Shown: piece after piece, positions 16,287-24,853 of the stretch
Layout: each line of letters opens with the position of its first letter
How positions within the stretch are numbered: the first letter of the stretch is position 1
DNA from: Pyrofollis japonicus
GTDB lineage: Archaea > Thermoproteota > Thermoprotei_A > Sulfolobales > Pyrodictiaceae
Direction: 5' to 3'
Length of the DNA stretch: 64,000 nucleotides
Assembly: GCF_033097485.1 (NCBI RefSeq)
Contig: NZ_AP028634.1
Span: 124,001-188,000 of the forward strand
The notes under the pieces: generated by a model
What the model was told of the DNA's origin: nothing
What the model saw: the letters and a program-made list of their open reading frames with translations, nothing else
Databases searched by the model: none
Made by a program: the position numbers and the translations under genes

Positions 16287-16979
16287 GTGTATGTTGTTAC
16301 TGAGACAGGGCATGTTGGCTTCGCCTTTGCGGTGCCGGAGGCTCCTCTGCACGTGGAGGTTATTGAGGATGAGCATAGCCTGGGCGAGTTGATGGGGCTT
16401 GCGTGGCAGCATCCCTTGTTGACCTCTGTTGCTCTTGCCGCGGCTAATGCGGCTATGCAGGCCCTAGTAGATGACGAGGAAGACGTTGTCTGCTTCAGCT
16501 GCGACCTCTTAGAAATGCTTGGGCTCCGAAAAGGTGACCGGGTAGCCATTATCGGGTATGTTCACCGGGTTGCCGACATGATTGCCGACATTGTTGGCAG
16601 GGGCAACGTTGTTCTCTACGAGGATAACCCTATGCACCGCCTAGACGCTGCTGAGAAGGGGTTAGCGGCGAGGCCGGGGAACCAGTTCCTCATCGAGGCA
16701 GAAGATTATGATGTTGTACTGGCTACGGGAGCAAGCCTAGTAGATCCGAGGCTCATGGCTGCGCTCGAGAGACGTATGCCCAGGGTCTTCGCAATGGTGG
16801 GGCCTACTTCTAGCTTCCATCCCGGGACGGCGAGGCAGTTAGGCCTAACCGTCTACGGGGGGAGCCACGTACCTAGGGAGAACAGGGACCGGGTTCTGAG
16901 GAGGATAAAGGCTGGCTACGGATTCAAGGCGATAAGCAAGCTTGTCCGGAAATGGTCTGTTGCTTTGGAGAACAACTGA
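16287..16979 (+). CDS. DUF364 (with DUF4213-like N-terminus) Rossmann-type protein
   Basis: From GTG 16287 the product is 230 residues. A KGDRVAIIGYVHRVADMI nucleotide-like strand and turn, DYDVVLATGASLVDP and FAMVGPTSSFHPG are typical of DUF364, a Rossmann-like family linked to metal chelation or heavy-metal handling. The family normally has a longer N-terminus. The frame is open back to 16110, and the translation from about 16200 looks like the missing N-terminal domain, yet there is no ATG, GTG or TTG there. A CTG at 16143, 7 bases after GGGGTG, is the only decent candidate. Molybdenum or iron handling is a family guess only. Confidence 0.75.
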   Translation: MYVVTETGHVGFAFAVPEAPLHVEVIEDEHSLGELMGLAWQHPLLTSVALAAANAAMQALVDDEEDVVCFSCDLLEMLGLRKGDRVAIIGYVHRVADMIADIVGRGNVVLYEDNPMHRLDAAEKGLAARPGNQFLIEAEDYDVVLATGASLVDPRLMAALERRMPRVFAMVGPTSSFHPGTARQLGLTVYGGSHVPRENRDRVLRRIKAGYGFKAISKLVRKWSVALENN

Positions 16980-17088
16980 GCACTGGGTGTTCGTGTTGTA
17001 TTCTGCAGGTGTTGTTAATAAGGGATTACCTTATAAGAGGAATTCCCTAGTATTAGCTTGATAAGCTTGGACGCATAGGCGTTGTGCG

Positions 17089-17784
17089 GTGAGCCTGGCC
17101 GTGGATCTCTCCGTTTACCGTATCGACACGGATCTATTCGTGTCGGACTTCTTGAGGGCGCTGCCACTTGCTGTATGGGTTCTGTTCGCTGTTCACGGGA
17201 TAGCTAAGTGGAGCTACTACTGGGCCTCCCGTAGATGGGGCCATGGCGTCGGCCTCTACTTCTCACGGAAAGTGATCCACATGGCTGCGGGCGGCATCGT
17301 GGCGCTCCTTGTGCCATTCGTGTTCCAAGAGCCATGGGTGCCGTTCATACTCGGGCTCGCGCTGGCCGCCTACGTTTACTTGCCGCACCGCACTGGCAGG
17401 CTTATGGAGTGGTTCCAGGATCCCGACAACATTAGCGAGGTCTATTACTGTCTGAGCTGGGCATTGGCTGTACTGGTTGCCTGGCCGTTTAGTGTCTGGC
17501 TCGCAGTATTCCCGCTATTCCTTATGAGCTTCGGCGACGGGGTCACGGGTATAATCAGGGGGATTAGGCAGAGGAGGAGGGTCAAGAGCTGGGATGGCAC
17601 CCTAGGCTTCATGGCCGTCTCGATACCCGTTGGCGCGATCCTCTTCGGGGCAGTGGGGGCATTGACAGCCATAGTTGCTGCGCTCGTCGAGAAGCAAGGA
17701 GTTATAGACGATAACATCGGGGTGCCGCTCATCAGCCTATTGATACTGCTGGCTGCGCACCATCTTGGAGCCATAGCGCTCTAG
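17089..17784 (+). CDS. Dolichol/phytol-kinase-like CTP-dependent polyprenol kinase
   Basis: A 231-residue integral membrane protein with about seven hydrophobic segments. It carries RKVIHMAAGG, LFLMSFGDGVTGIIRG and KSWDGTLGF, which are the conserved pieces of the SEC59/VTE5/DGK-related family that phosphorylates polyprenols or related lipids using CTP. In an archaeon the substrate could be dolichol, geranylgeraniol or another isoprenoid lipid precursor. Its last 48 bases overlap the convergent P-loop kinase gene. It starts at GTG 17089 after a weak Shine-Dalgarno site. Confidence 0.75.
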   Translation: MSLAVDLSVYRIDTDLFVSDFLRALPLAVWVLFAVHGIAKWSYYWASRRWGHGVGLYFSRKVIHMAAGGIVALLVPFVFQEPWVPFILGLALAAYVYLPHRTGRLMEWFQDPDNISEVYYCLSWALAVLVAWPFSVWLAVFPLFLMSFGDGVTGIIRGIRQRRRVKSWDGTLGFMAVSIPVGAILFGAVGALTAIVAALVEKQGVIDDNIGVPLISLLILLAAHHLGAIAL

Positions 17785-18372
17785 AGCCCACAGTATTAGC
17801 TCGACTATTTTTTCGGCGCGCTGACTCGGCTCCTGCTTCTCGGGTATAGCAAAGGCCACGGCGCCGAGCCTTTCTACTAGGCTGAGGGCCCGCCTCACTA
17901 GTAGCCTTGAGTAGTGCTGTGCTCTCCTAACGTCCTCCCACCTCACCTCGTCGGTCGCGTAGGCCACCGGCCTCTCAAGCACGAAGACCGCTACCGGTGC
18001 GTCATCAAGAACGGCTTCGGCTAGGCTGTCCAGCTCACTGGGGTACTCTATGCCGTCGGCCTCCATGTAGGCGAGTGGCGCCTCCACACCGTAGTCTAGA
18101 ATCACTATGCTGGCGCCCGTTTCTCTACAAGCCTCTATGCCGTGGAGCTGGTGTCCGAGAATCATGTACTCTACGAGGTCTCGTGGAGCCCTCCACCACT
18201 CGCCATAGAGCCTGCCAAGTACTCTAGCAATACTGCGGCTCGAGTCACGGACAACACAGGTCTTCAGCCCACGCTGCTCCAGCAGCTCCCTGACAATCTC
18301 GCTGAGGGTTGACTTACCTACTCCCGGCCCGCCCTCGAGAACCACGTAGAGGCTTGGCCGCCCACCATGCAT
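17737..18372 (-). CDS. P-loop kinase-like ATPase
   Basis: A 211-residue protein with a clear Walker A, GGPGVGKST, near residue 15, and a SIVILDYGVEAPLAY segment in the Walker B position. The length and layout fit the thymidylate-kinase/AAA_28 group of nucleoside or cofactor kinases. A later Arg-rich helix (VRRAQHYSRLLVRRAL) could form the lid. The substrate cannot be assigned. The 3' end overlaps the dolichol-kinase-like gene tail by 48 bases on the opposite strand. Such an overlap is unusually long for two coding sequences, but both ends look genuine. Confidence 0.7.
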   Translation of the reverse strand: MHGGRPSLYVVLEGGPGVGKSTLSEIVRELLEQRGLKTCVVRDSSRSIARVLGRLYGEWWRAPRDLVEYMILGHQLHGIEACRETGASIVILDYGVEAPLAYMEADGIEYPSELDSLAEAVLDDAPVAVFVLERPVAYATDEVRWEDVRRAQHYSRLLVRRALSLVERLGAVAFAIPEKQEPSQRAEKIVELILWALERYGSKMVRSQQYQ

Positions 18373-18461
18373 TGAGAGCCCCCTCTTTACGCTATTTGCT
18401 AAGAGGTGCTACCTATTTTACCCTGAGCCTTTTCTAGTATTACCTTAGGAGGCGGTCTCCT

Positions 18462-19019
18462 GTGCCGACAGCCACTGCCCGCCAGCACCTCTGCAGCGGC
18501 CTCGAGACAGAAGCCATCATAGCGGGCAGGCTCATCAAGGTCCCCAAGCACAGCAACATAATAGAGGCTTACGGCGCCATAGAGGAAGCCGAAGCACTCA
18601 TAGCGCGGGCAAGGCTGAGCCTCTCCAACCGCGGCGAAAAAGACCTCGCCAAGAGGCTTGAAAAAATCCAGAAAGCCATCCGCCTACTACCCGCATTCCT
18701 CGCGGGAAGCATAGACGCAGGCACAATACTCCTCCTCGTAGAAGAAGCGTCCCAAGGCCTCCAAGAGCCCAGGGGATGGAGTCTAACAGGCTGCACCCCC
18801 GAAGACCCAGACATAGTGCTTGCATCCACAAAGCTTCGCGCAGCAGAGAGAAGCATAGCGAGAGCAACGTCAGAGGAATCAATAGTCCCAATCGAGCTTG
18901 CCCAAGCCTTCTCCGACCTCGTAACCAGGATGACATATACCCTCTACAAGATACACTGGAGCCTATGCCCCGAGGAGACAAAGGCAAGCTCCATCCACGA
19001 GTTCCTAGAGAAGAGCTAA
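18462..19019 (+). CDS. PduO-type cobalamin adenosyltransferase-like protein, N-terminal motif missing
   Basis: A 185-residue, mostly helical protein. Residues about 25-60 (KVPKHSNIIEAYGAIEEAEALIA) match the PduO-family helix, and a LRAAERSIARA helix matches the conserved RRAER segment. The N-terminal TxTGDxGxT nucleotide loop of active ATP:cob(I)alamin adenosyltransferases is not present in the 24 residues before this, which read instead TARQHLCSGLETEAIIAGR. Catalysis may therefore be lost or altered. The start at GTG 18462 follows GGAGGCGG. It is convergent with the membrane protein at 19261. Confidence 0.6.
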   Translation: MPTATARQHLCSGLETEAIIAGRLIKVPKHSNIIEAYGAIEEAEALIARARLSLSNRGEKDLAKRLEKIQKAIRLLPAFLAGSIDAGTILLLVEEASQGLQEPRGWSLTGCTPEDPDIVLASTKLRAAERSIARATSEESIVPIELAQAFSDLVTRMTYTLYKIHWSLCPEETKASSIHEFLEKS

Positions 19020-19094
19020 GGAGCCCAAACCATTCCATCCTCCACGGCTTCTCCGGGATCAGTCCCTCTGCAAGCGTATTTCGTAGCCAAGGAT

Positions 19095-19250
19095 CCGGCC
19101 GGTTTTCAACAACCCATGAGCAGTATGGGCTAGGCTCAAACTAAGCGAAGAATAGGGGCCTCGGCTCACGGCCGTGCCCGGTGGCACCTCACCACTGGGC
19201 TTCGGCCTGACGTGCAGACGTCACCGGCCCATAGGTATACGGTTACCTGT
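19095..19250. ncRNA. Hairpin-dense convergent intergenic region, possible structured RNA
   Basis: Several inverted repeats follow one another: CCCAT/ATGGG (19113-19117, 19125-19129); GCCCGGTGG/CCACTGGGC (19176-19184, 19192-19200, nine pairs including one G-U, 7-base loop); TGACGT/ACGTCA (19208-19213, 19218-19223) extended by GGCC/GGCC outside a 2-base bulge; and AGGTA/TACCT (19233-19237, 19244-19248). It lies between the ends of two convergent genes, so either strand could be transcribed. It does not match tRNA, 5S, SRP or RNase P signatures that I know. Confidence 0.35.
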
Positions 19251-19260
19251 CAACCTGGGG

Positions 19261-19899
19261 TTATTCCTTCTTCGCCTCCCGGCTCTCTGCAGCCATGCTC
19301 CTTTGGCCAAAGAAGTACCATGCTGTGAACACGGCTATTGATAAGCCTAGCCCTAGGCTAAGCCCCCATGCAAGCGCCTCTTTTACTACAGGGCTTAGCG
19401 CCGTTACATCAACTATCAGTATTAGCGATATATCGAATATAACTAGTGCCATGAATCCTTTCAGCCCCTTCTCCATGCGCAGCTTCTCCGTTACATAGTT
19501 CACGGCCACGTACGTCAACAATATCATTACGAAGACGCTTGCTATGCGAGCTGATATGATTATTGTCTGTGCGGCGATGTCGCCGTACTCGGGGAACCCC
19601 GCCACTATGGAGACGTAGATTGTTATGAGTACCAGGGCAAAGACAAGCAGGCCGTTAATGAGCGACGATAGCGTGAATGGTACGCCGTAGCGCGTGAACA
19701 ATGGGTCGAGAAGCTCGTCTATCTTTGAGGCGCGCAGCAGCCGGGCAACGAGGCGAACTATTAGAACTGATAGGAGAGCCATGACGGCGCCTGCTAGTAC
19801 TGAGGCCGCGAGCTTGGGCACGATGCTTGTAACGTCTCTAAGGGCTAGCCTTATAGCCTCCTCGACGCTAAGAGGCGCATCCTGCACCATTGCGACCAC
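19261..19899 (-). CDS. Small integral membrane protein resembling the TM helices of MscS-like channels
   Basis: A 212-residue protein with an amphipathic N-terminus and four or five transmembrane helices. The order of a long first helix, KIDELLDPLFTRYGVPFTLSSLI, and then paired helices resembles the conserved TM-helix module found in small-conductance mechanosensitive channel relatives. It lacks the soluble MscS beta domain. It could conduct ions or only resemble the module. The MFS gene ends its transcript immediately upstream of this gene (13 bases), so the two are probably co-transcribed. Confidence 0.55.
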   Translation of the reverse strand: MVAMVQDAPLSVEEAIRLALRDVTSIVPKLAASVLAGAVMALLSVLIVRLVARLLRASKIDELLDPLFTRYGVPFTLSSLINGLLVFALVLITIYVSIVAGFPEYGDIAAQTIIISARIASVFVMILLTYVAVNYVTEKLRMEKGLKGFMALVIFDISLILIVDVTALSPVVKEALAWGLSLGLGLSIAVFTAWYFFGQRSMAAESREAKKE

Positions 19900-19912
19900 C
19901 CCCCGGGCTAGT

Positions 19913-21307
19913 CTAGTGTGTTAGTATGACCAGGTAGTAGAGTACGCGATACGTGAAGACCAGTATGAAGAGGGCGAGGAGAAGGGCAAGCAAGCGAAGG
20001 GTCGCTATAACTGTCTTCCGGGAATAAACTACTACGAAGCCGAAGGCCGCGCTTGTTACAATGTAGAGGCGCCTTGCATGTATTAGTGCCTGCTCAGATG
20101 ATACAAGGGCTACCTCGGGTAGCGCAAGCAATGCTATCACAGCCGCTGATGCCGCGTAGGCAGCGGCTACTATGAAGGCGGCCCACGGCCCTAACCCCAT
20201 TATTGCAAGAGCTGTCCCAAGGCCCATTACCTGGGCTAGTGCACCTGCCTCGGCAGCGCGCAGCGATGAGTCGAACGCACCTAGGCTCTTAGCGAGCTGT
20301 GCATACGTGAATCCCACTAGGAGGTTTGCACCCGTCGCGGCAAACGCGTAGAGGATAGCTATCCCTATGTGGAGTAGAGGGTTAGCAGCGACGGCTACGA
20401 ATACCGGTATCAGTGGTAGAATTATGACTGCGCTCTTGTACACAGCGTAGGGTACTCTAGCCCAGTACATGCTTGCAGCTATGCTAGTAACCATCTGTAC
20501 AAGGCCCAGGCTCGCCGCTACATAGTCGGGTGCTCGAAGCCATTTCATCAAGTAGGGTGCCCAAGTGGTGGCCAAGACGGCTCCAGCAGCCATATACAGT
20601 ACTATGAAGAGGAACAGTGTGCTAGAGACAGCCTCTTCTGCGGCCAATTCTCTCTTCTTCTCTTGGAGCCTTGCCTCGCTCGGCAAGAGGTGCTGTGCTG
20701 CAGCAAGAACCGCTGTGGCTATGAGGCCTACCCCGGAGCCAAGTATGTAGAGATAAAGGAACTTCATGTACGTCTTGCTGGCGGCAAGAACTGCTACAGA
20801 TACGAGCTGGCCAACAATGTTCGAGGCCGCTGATACCGCAGAACGGCTGGCTATAATCCTCCTCGCCTCTCGGTCGTCAAAGCCGCTATAGATGACAGTG
20901 GTTATCATTAGTCCGGATAAGGAGGCCAGAGTGAGGGCTAGCGAGTATATAGGGATAACAAGGACGGCGCCAAGTGGGCTTACTAGTGGCAGGAGGCTCC
21001 ACACAACCCTCTCGGATCCATGGACTAGGAGGAGGCTTATACGTAGTCGCCGAATACCCTTCTCGGCGACAAGCCTTAGAGTGAGTAGTACGGCAACGTA
21101 TCCAAGCATAGTGATAAGCATTATCTCGCGTATGCTGAGACCAGCCGCAGCCATGACTATTGGTGCAAGACCCCTGGTTATTGCCAGGTAGAAGCCGGCA
21201 GTCGCTGATTCAGCTACAAGTACGAGTCTTAGGAGACTCGTCCCCCGGGTCTCGGCGCGTCTCCGCAGACCTATGGGGCCGAGCAACTGCTGTATGGGAT
21301 GCCTCAT
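19913..21307 (-). CDS. Major-facilitator-superfamily transporter
   Basis: A 464-residue protein with about twelve hydrophobic helices in two halves and a charged central loop near residue 215-230. The cytoplasmic GIRRLRIS motif after helix 2 corresponds to the MFS loop 2-3 position. It should be a secondary transporter at the plasma membrane, with unknown substrate. It is upstream of the 212-residue membrane protein on the same strand, with a 13-base gap. A minus-strand TATA-like GTTTATAAG lies near 21390. Confidence 0.7.
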   Translation of the reverse strand: MRHPIQQLLGPIGLRRRAETRGTSLLRLVLVAESATAGFYLAITRGLAPIVMAAAGLSIREIMLITMLGYVAVLLTLRLVAEKGIRRLRISLLLVHGSERVVWSLLPLVSPLGAVLVIPIYSLALTLASLSGLMITTVIYSGFDDREARRIIASRSAVSAASNIVGQLVSVAVLAASKTYMKFLYLYILGSGVGLIATAVLAAAQHLLPSEARLQEKKRELAAEEAVSSTLFLFIVLYMAAGAVLATTWAPYLMKWLRAPDYVAASLGLVQMVTSIAASMYWARVPYAVYKSAVIILPLIPVFVAVAANPLLHIGIAILYAFAATGANLLVGFTYAQLAKSLGAFDSSLRAAEAGALAQVMGLGTALAIMGLGPWAAFIVAAAYAASAAVIALLALPEVALVSSEQALIHARRLYIVTSAAFGFVVVYSRKTVIATLRLLALLLALFILVFTYRVLYYLVILTH

Positions 21308-21563
21308 GGCTGCTTGGCGCTACCCCGGTGCTCCTATAGTATTTTCCTCGCATCCACCTACATAGTGGGAGCCTTGGATTAAACTCCCCCTTATAAACTT
21401 ACGTATCAAGGGAGCTCTGCGGCAAGTCCAAGAGGAGCCGGCTATGGAGTTTTGCCAGCCGTCTACTAAACTATATCCCTCCGGAGCATATATAGATTTA
21501 AGAGCCTTCACGGATATACACAGCTAGTGGATTGCCGAAACAAGGCATCGGGGCCAATAGGTT

Positions 21564-22316
21564 ATGAGCACCAGGCGGGCCTTTATTGCAGGCCTCTTAG
21601 CCGGCATAGGCATATCGCTAGTAGTCGCCGGGGTACTCGCATCGCTCTACGCTAAGAAGCTCCAGGGCAGCATAAACGAAACCGAGGTAGCCAACTACTC
21701 CGAGACGCTAAGAGAATACGAGGAAGTGCTTCGCAAGATAAGGGAGAGCGGTCTCCTAGATGCTTATCGTAATCTGAGCGAGCAGCTCCCCCTGCTCGAG
21801 CAAGCACTCAACAACTATAGCGATATATACGCGGAGGCTATGAGGAACAAGGACCTCGTTCTCAGAGTCTACGAGTTAACCCATAGCGAGGCCTTCAACG
21901 AGACACTGGAACAGATAAGAATCATCGCCAGGGACAACAAAAGCATTGTAAGCATCCTCATAGGCCCCCTGCTCGAAGCCCTAGCCGACTACATGGTTGA
22001 GGCGCAGAAGGTTTCCGCTGAGGCAAAGAACCTCATAGCCCTCATAGAGAGGCTTCCACCCGACAAGCTCGCCGCGTACGTAGAGGCCTTCAAGAGGCTC
22101 GAGGAGGAGATGCCGCCGGACAGGCTCGGAGAAGCCCTTGACAACGCACAGCAAGCGCTTACGAGGGCTGAGGCGCTTCTAGCTAGGCTGAATACTAGCA
22201 ATGTAAGCAGCCTAGCCAATAGGCTTGAGACATACTCGCTGGGCATGGAGGCGGCAGGGACAATACTCATAGCCGTCTCGGCGGCTGCTCTCTACGCGGC
22301 GAGGCGTAGGCCTTGA
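21564..22316 (+). CDS. Membrane-anchored coiled-coil protein
   Basis: A 250-residue protein with a transmembrane helix at each end (about 7-29 and 228-245). A long, acidic, helical extracytoplasmic region with heptad-like spacing lies between them. The function is not recognised; the layout suits an envelope spacer or a sensor-type dimer. A TATATA element near 21487 precedes it. The next gene starts at TTG 22313, overlapping its stop by 4 bases, so the two are translationally coupled. Confidence 0.6.
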   Translation: MSTRRAFIAGLLAGIGISLVVAGVLASLYAKKLQGSINETEVANYSETLREYEEVLRKIRESGLLDAYRNLSEQLPLLEQALNNYSDIYAEAMRNKDLVLRVYELTHSEAFNETLEQIRIIARDNKSIVSILIGPLLEALADYMVEAQKVSAEAKNLIALIERLPPDKLAAYVEAFKRLEEEMPPDRLGEALDNAQQALTRAEALLARLNTSNVSSLANRLETYSLGMEAAGTILIAVSAAALYAARRRP

Positions 22317-22894
22317 AGCCTTTCCAGAAACTACTATTAGAGGAGATAGTACCGGAAAGCGTCTCTAATCGTGACACCCTAGCAGCCGCTGGGGAAGAGG
22401 CGGCGGAGAAGCTCGGCCACCGCGTCTCCGAGATAATTGTCTCCGAGCCCGGGATGCTTGACCTCTACGTATTCCTGCTAGACGCTGAGCAGACACCGCT
22501 ACTGGTCCGAGGAGGTCTCCCGATAAGGGAGCCCCTACGCCTCATAGACTTGGCGCAAGAGCCCCTGCTCGTGCTCGTCAGGAACGGGTTCTACGAGGAG
22601 TCTCGTAGCCTCAACAAGGCGTTCAGCATGGAGCCCTTCCTCGCGTACGACACGACAAGGCTCTTCGTGCTCCGAAGAATGAGCGACATAGAGGACATTG
22701 CTAAGAGGCATGGAGTCGAGCCTTGGACGCTTATGTACGTTGATGCTGTGCTGGCCTCTGCTCTCGGCCGCGGCCTTGGATCACTCCTAGAGGCTAGGGG
22801 TAAGGCGCTGAGACCAGTTAGCGGAGTATGCCCCGTGTGTGGCTGGGAGCTACGCGACGGGTGCTGCCCTCTTTGCAGTAAGTGCTACGAGTGA
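22313..22894 (+). CDS. Hypothetical protein with a C-terminal zinc ribbon
   Basis: A 193-residue soluble protein that I do not recognise. The last 22 residues hold CPVCGWELRDGCCPLCSKC, a zinc-ribbon-like cysteine set. The rest is alpha/beta with an EDIAKRHGVEPWTLMYVDAVL helix. It is translationally coupled to the coiled-coil membrane protein upstream and is likely its partner. It is convergent with the glycosyltransferase gene, 7 bases away. Confidence 0.55.
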   Translation: MKPFQKLLLEEIVPESVSNRDTLAAAGEEAAEKLGHRVSEIIVSEPGMLDLYVFLLDAEQTPLLVRGGLPIREPLRLIDLAQEPLLVLVRNGFYEESRSLNKAFSMEPFLAYDTTRLFVLRRMSDIEDIAKRHGVEPWTLMYVDAVLASALGRGLGSLLEARGKALRPVSGVCPVCGWELRDGCCPLCSKCYE

Positions 22895-22901
22895 TTGCTG
22901 C

Positions 22902-24086
22902 TTAGCCGCGTAGTATGCTCTCGTAGAGCTCTCTGTGCTTCTCTGCAACTCTTTCCCAGCTGGTTTGCTGCGCATAGCTCCAGAGCTTCTCTGCAATCCT
23001 CTCAGCGAACTCGTTGTCCCTTAGTAGGGCGAGGATCTTCTCAGCCACCTTGGTGTACTTCCCGGCGGGCACGCTTACCTCTGGCGCTAGCTCGTTGCAC
23101 TCAACAAGCTTCGCCACCCTTGTGCACACGCTCGGCCTCCTACTCCCCATGGCCATGTGTAGTGCGCCGCTAACGGCGTAGAACTTCTCGACAACGTAGG
23201 GAAACACAGCTATGTCTACAGCTGCTAGCAGGGCGAGCATCTCGTCGCGGCGCAGAAACCTGTTGAGGAACACTATTCCCTCGCTACTGCTCAGCAAGGG
23301 CTTAACCGCCTCCAAGTACCTTGTCCCAGCGCCCTGAGGAGACCCTATGAGTATGAGCCTCGTCCCCGGCTCCTCGTGCCACACTATCTGGAATGCCCGG
23401 AGAAGCGTAGTCAGCCCCTTGTTTGGCCGAATAAAGCCCGGAGTAGTTATGAGCCGGTGCTTCGCGAGGCCCTGGTCTAGGCCGAGCCTCTCCAGGAGCC
23501 TCTCCTTGCTCCTCCCTAGGAACCGGTTTAGGAGAGTACCGTGCGGTATCAAGTGTATCTTCTCAGCGTCGACACCCTGTACTATGAGCTCGTACTCCAT
23601 GAGCTTGCTGTGAACTATTACGGCATCGGCTAGGCGGCCCACTTCTAGCTGCAGCTCTACGCGGTCAGGGTGGATTATCGGGTGCGCAACAGTATGGAAG
23701 GTAACCACTATGCCGGCGCCCTTCTCGTCAGCTAGTCTGCGAAGCCTCTCAAGCATCTCTACGAACTCTTCTCCTTGGCGGAAAATGCTGTACTCGTGCT
23801 GAATATGTATAACCGTGTCGGGGCCAGGGTCGAGGAGCGCTACACAGCCAAGGATGCCCCGATAGCCTCCGTCCTCGTAGAAGCATTGCTTAACCTCGGC
23901 GCCGCTATAGGGCTCAGTATACTCGTCCACGCCCTCAACAACGTGTGTTGAGACGAAGACGCCCTCGAAACCATGCTTCTTCATAAGTGCTTCCAGCAGC
24001 ATGCTAGCGTACTCTGCTATCCCGCAGAAGGCTGGAGGCGCCCTCGAAACCATGATGATTCTCAAAACTCGGCACATCCCCGCCAT
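22902..24086 (-). CDS. GT4-family glycosyltransferase
   Basis: A 394-residue GT-B fold enzyme. The N-terminal domain begins with the MVSRAPPAFCGIAEYASML acceptor-side loop typical of GT4 enzymes. The C-terminal domain has GFIRPNKGLTTLLRAF and LILIGSPQG, then an EKFYAVSGALHMAMGSRRP segment replacing the usual E-x7-E motif. It transfers a sugar from a nucleotide donor, probably to a glycan, glycolipid or glycoprotein. It stands alone rather than in a sugar cluster. An ATG at 24086 is used, with alternatives a few codons in. Confidence 0.8.
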   Translation of the reverse strand: MAGMCRVLRIIMVSRAPPAFCGIAEYASMLLEALMKKHGFEGVFVSTHVVEGVDEYTEPYSGAEVKQCFYEDGGYRGILGCVALLDPGPDTVIHIQHEYSIFRQGEEFVEMLERLRRLADEKGAGIVVTFHTVAHPIIHPDRVELQLEVGRLADAVIVHSKLMEYELIVQGVDAEKIHLIPHGTLLNRFLGRSKERLLERLGLDQGLAKHRLITTPGFIRPNKGLTTLLRAFQIVWHEEPGTRLILIGSPQGAGTRYLEAVKPLLSSSEGIVFLNRFLRRDEMLALLAAVDIAVFPYVVEKFYAVSGALHMAMGSRRPSVCTRVAKLVECNELAPEVSVPAGKYTKVAEKILALLRDNEFAERIAEKLWSYAQQTSWERVAEKHRELYESILRG

Positions 24087-24219
24087 AGTGTAGTAGAGGG
24101 CTAAGAGTGTGATAAAGAATCCGTTACAGCCGTAGCGCGTCAGTGATGCCGTACAACCTCGTGGTAGACTTATTATGGTCTACGTGGAGGTATCTTACAT
24201 AGGCGCGGGTGCTGTAATT

Positions 24220-24453
24220 TTGTCAGTAGTTGTTAGCTTCAAGGTAAGAAAAGAAGTCAAGGAGCTTATGGATAAGTACCGCAACAAGATTAACTGGTCG
24301 GAGGAGCTAAGGAGGTTTGTCGAGGAGAGGATAAGACAGCTTGAAGCAGAGGAGAATCTTGAGAAAATAGTGAGCGAGCTACGCGAAGCAAGCTGGTCTG
24401 TCCCCCGGGGCTTCGGCGAGAAGAGCGTGAGGGAGGACCGTGATAGTCGCTGA
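24220..24453 (+). CDS. vapB: VapB-type antitoxin
   Basis: The product from TTG 24220 is 77 residues. I choose this start because the archaeal family begins near the strand SVVVSFKVRKEVKELMDKY and a GGGTG precedes it; an earlier GTG at 24184 or ATG at 24175 is possible. A ribbon-helix-helix-like N-terminus and a long acidic helix fit a VapB antitoxin, which would bind its toxin and repress the operon. It overlaps the toxin gene by 14 bases. Confidence 0.75.
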   Translation: MSVVVSFKVRKEVKELMDKYRNKINWSEELRRFVEERIRQLEAEENLEKIVSELREASWSVPRGFGEKSVREDRDSR

Positions 24454-24841
24454 CGCTTCGGCGCTGGCCACGTTCTTCCTCCGAGAGGAAGGGTGGGAGA
24501 GGCTCACGCCCTATATGCGCCTAGTAGTTACTCTCGACATGGCTGTCAAGGAGTTCTATAACGCTGTTTGGAAGGCTGTGAAGCTTCACAAGTTCATCGG
24601 CGTCAGTGAGGCGGAGAGGATCCTAAAGCTGTTTAGGAGATACTTGGCCAAGAACATTGTACTACGAAACGAGCTGGAATATGTTGACGAAGCTTTCCGG
24701 ATAGCTGTTGAGGAGAGCGTAACTGTTTACGATGCGCTCTACCTGGTCCTCGCGCTGAGAGAGAAGGCGGCGCTGCTGAGCCTCGATAAGCGGCAGAGGA
24801 GCATAGCATTAAGGCGTGGCATCGAGGTACTACCTCCCTGA
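24440..24841 (+). CDS. vapC: VapC-type PIN-domain toxin
   Basis: A 133-residue PIN domain with the four acidic active-site residues in place: Asp5 (VADASAL), Glu38 (VKEFYN), Asp98 (VYDALYL) and Asp116 (LSLDKRQ). The domain is a magnesium-dependent RNase that cleaves specific RNAs when freed from VapB. The gene overlaps the antitoxin gene, the usual order. The small membrane-anchored protein starts 12 bases downstream and may share the transcript. Confidence 0.88.
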   Translation: MIVADASALATFFLREEGWERLTPYMRLVVTLDMAVKEFYNAVWKAVKLHKFIGVSEAERILKLFRRYLAKNIVLRNELEYVDEAFRIAVEESVTVYDALYLVLALREKAALLSLDKRQRSIALRRGIEVLPP

Positions 24842-24853
24842 GGGAAAGGAGCT

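Noticed and set aside
19095-19250. SRP or RNase P RNA
   Set aside because: Expected conserved elements (for example GGAAG of SRP helix 8, GAGGAAAGUC of RNase P) are absent on both strands.
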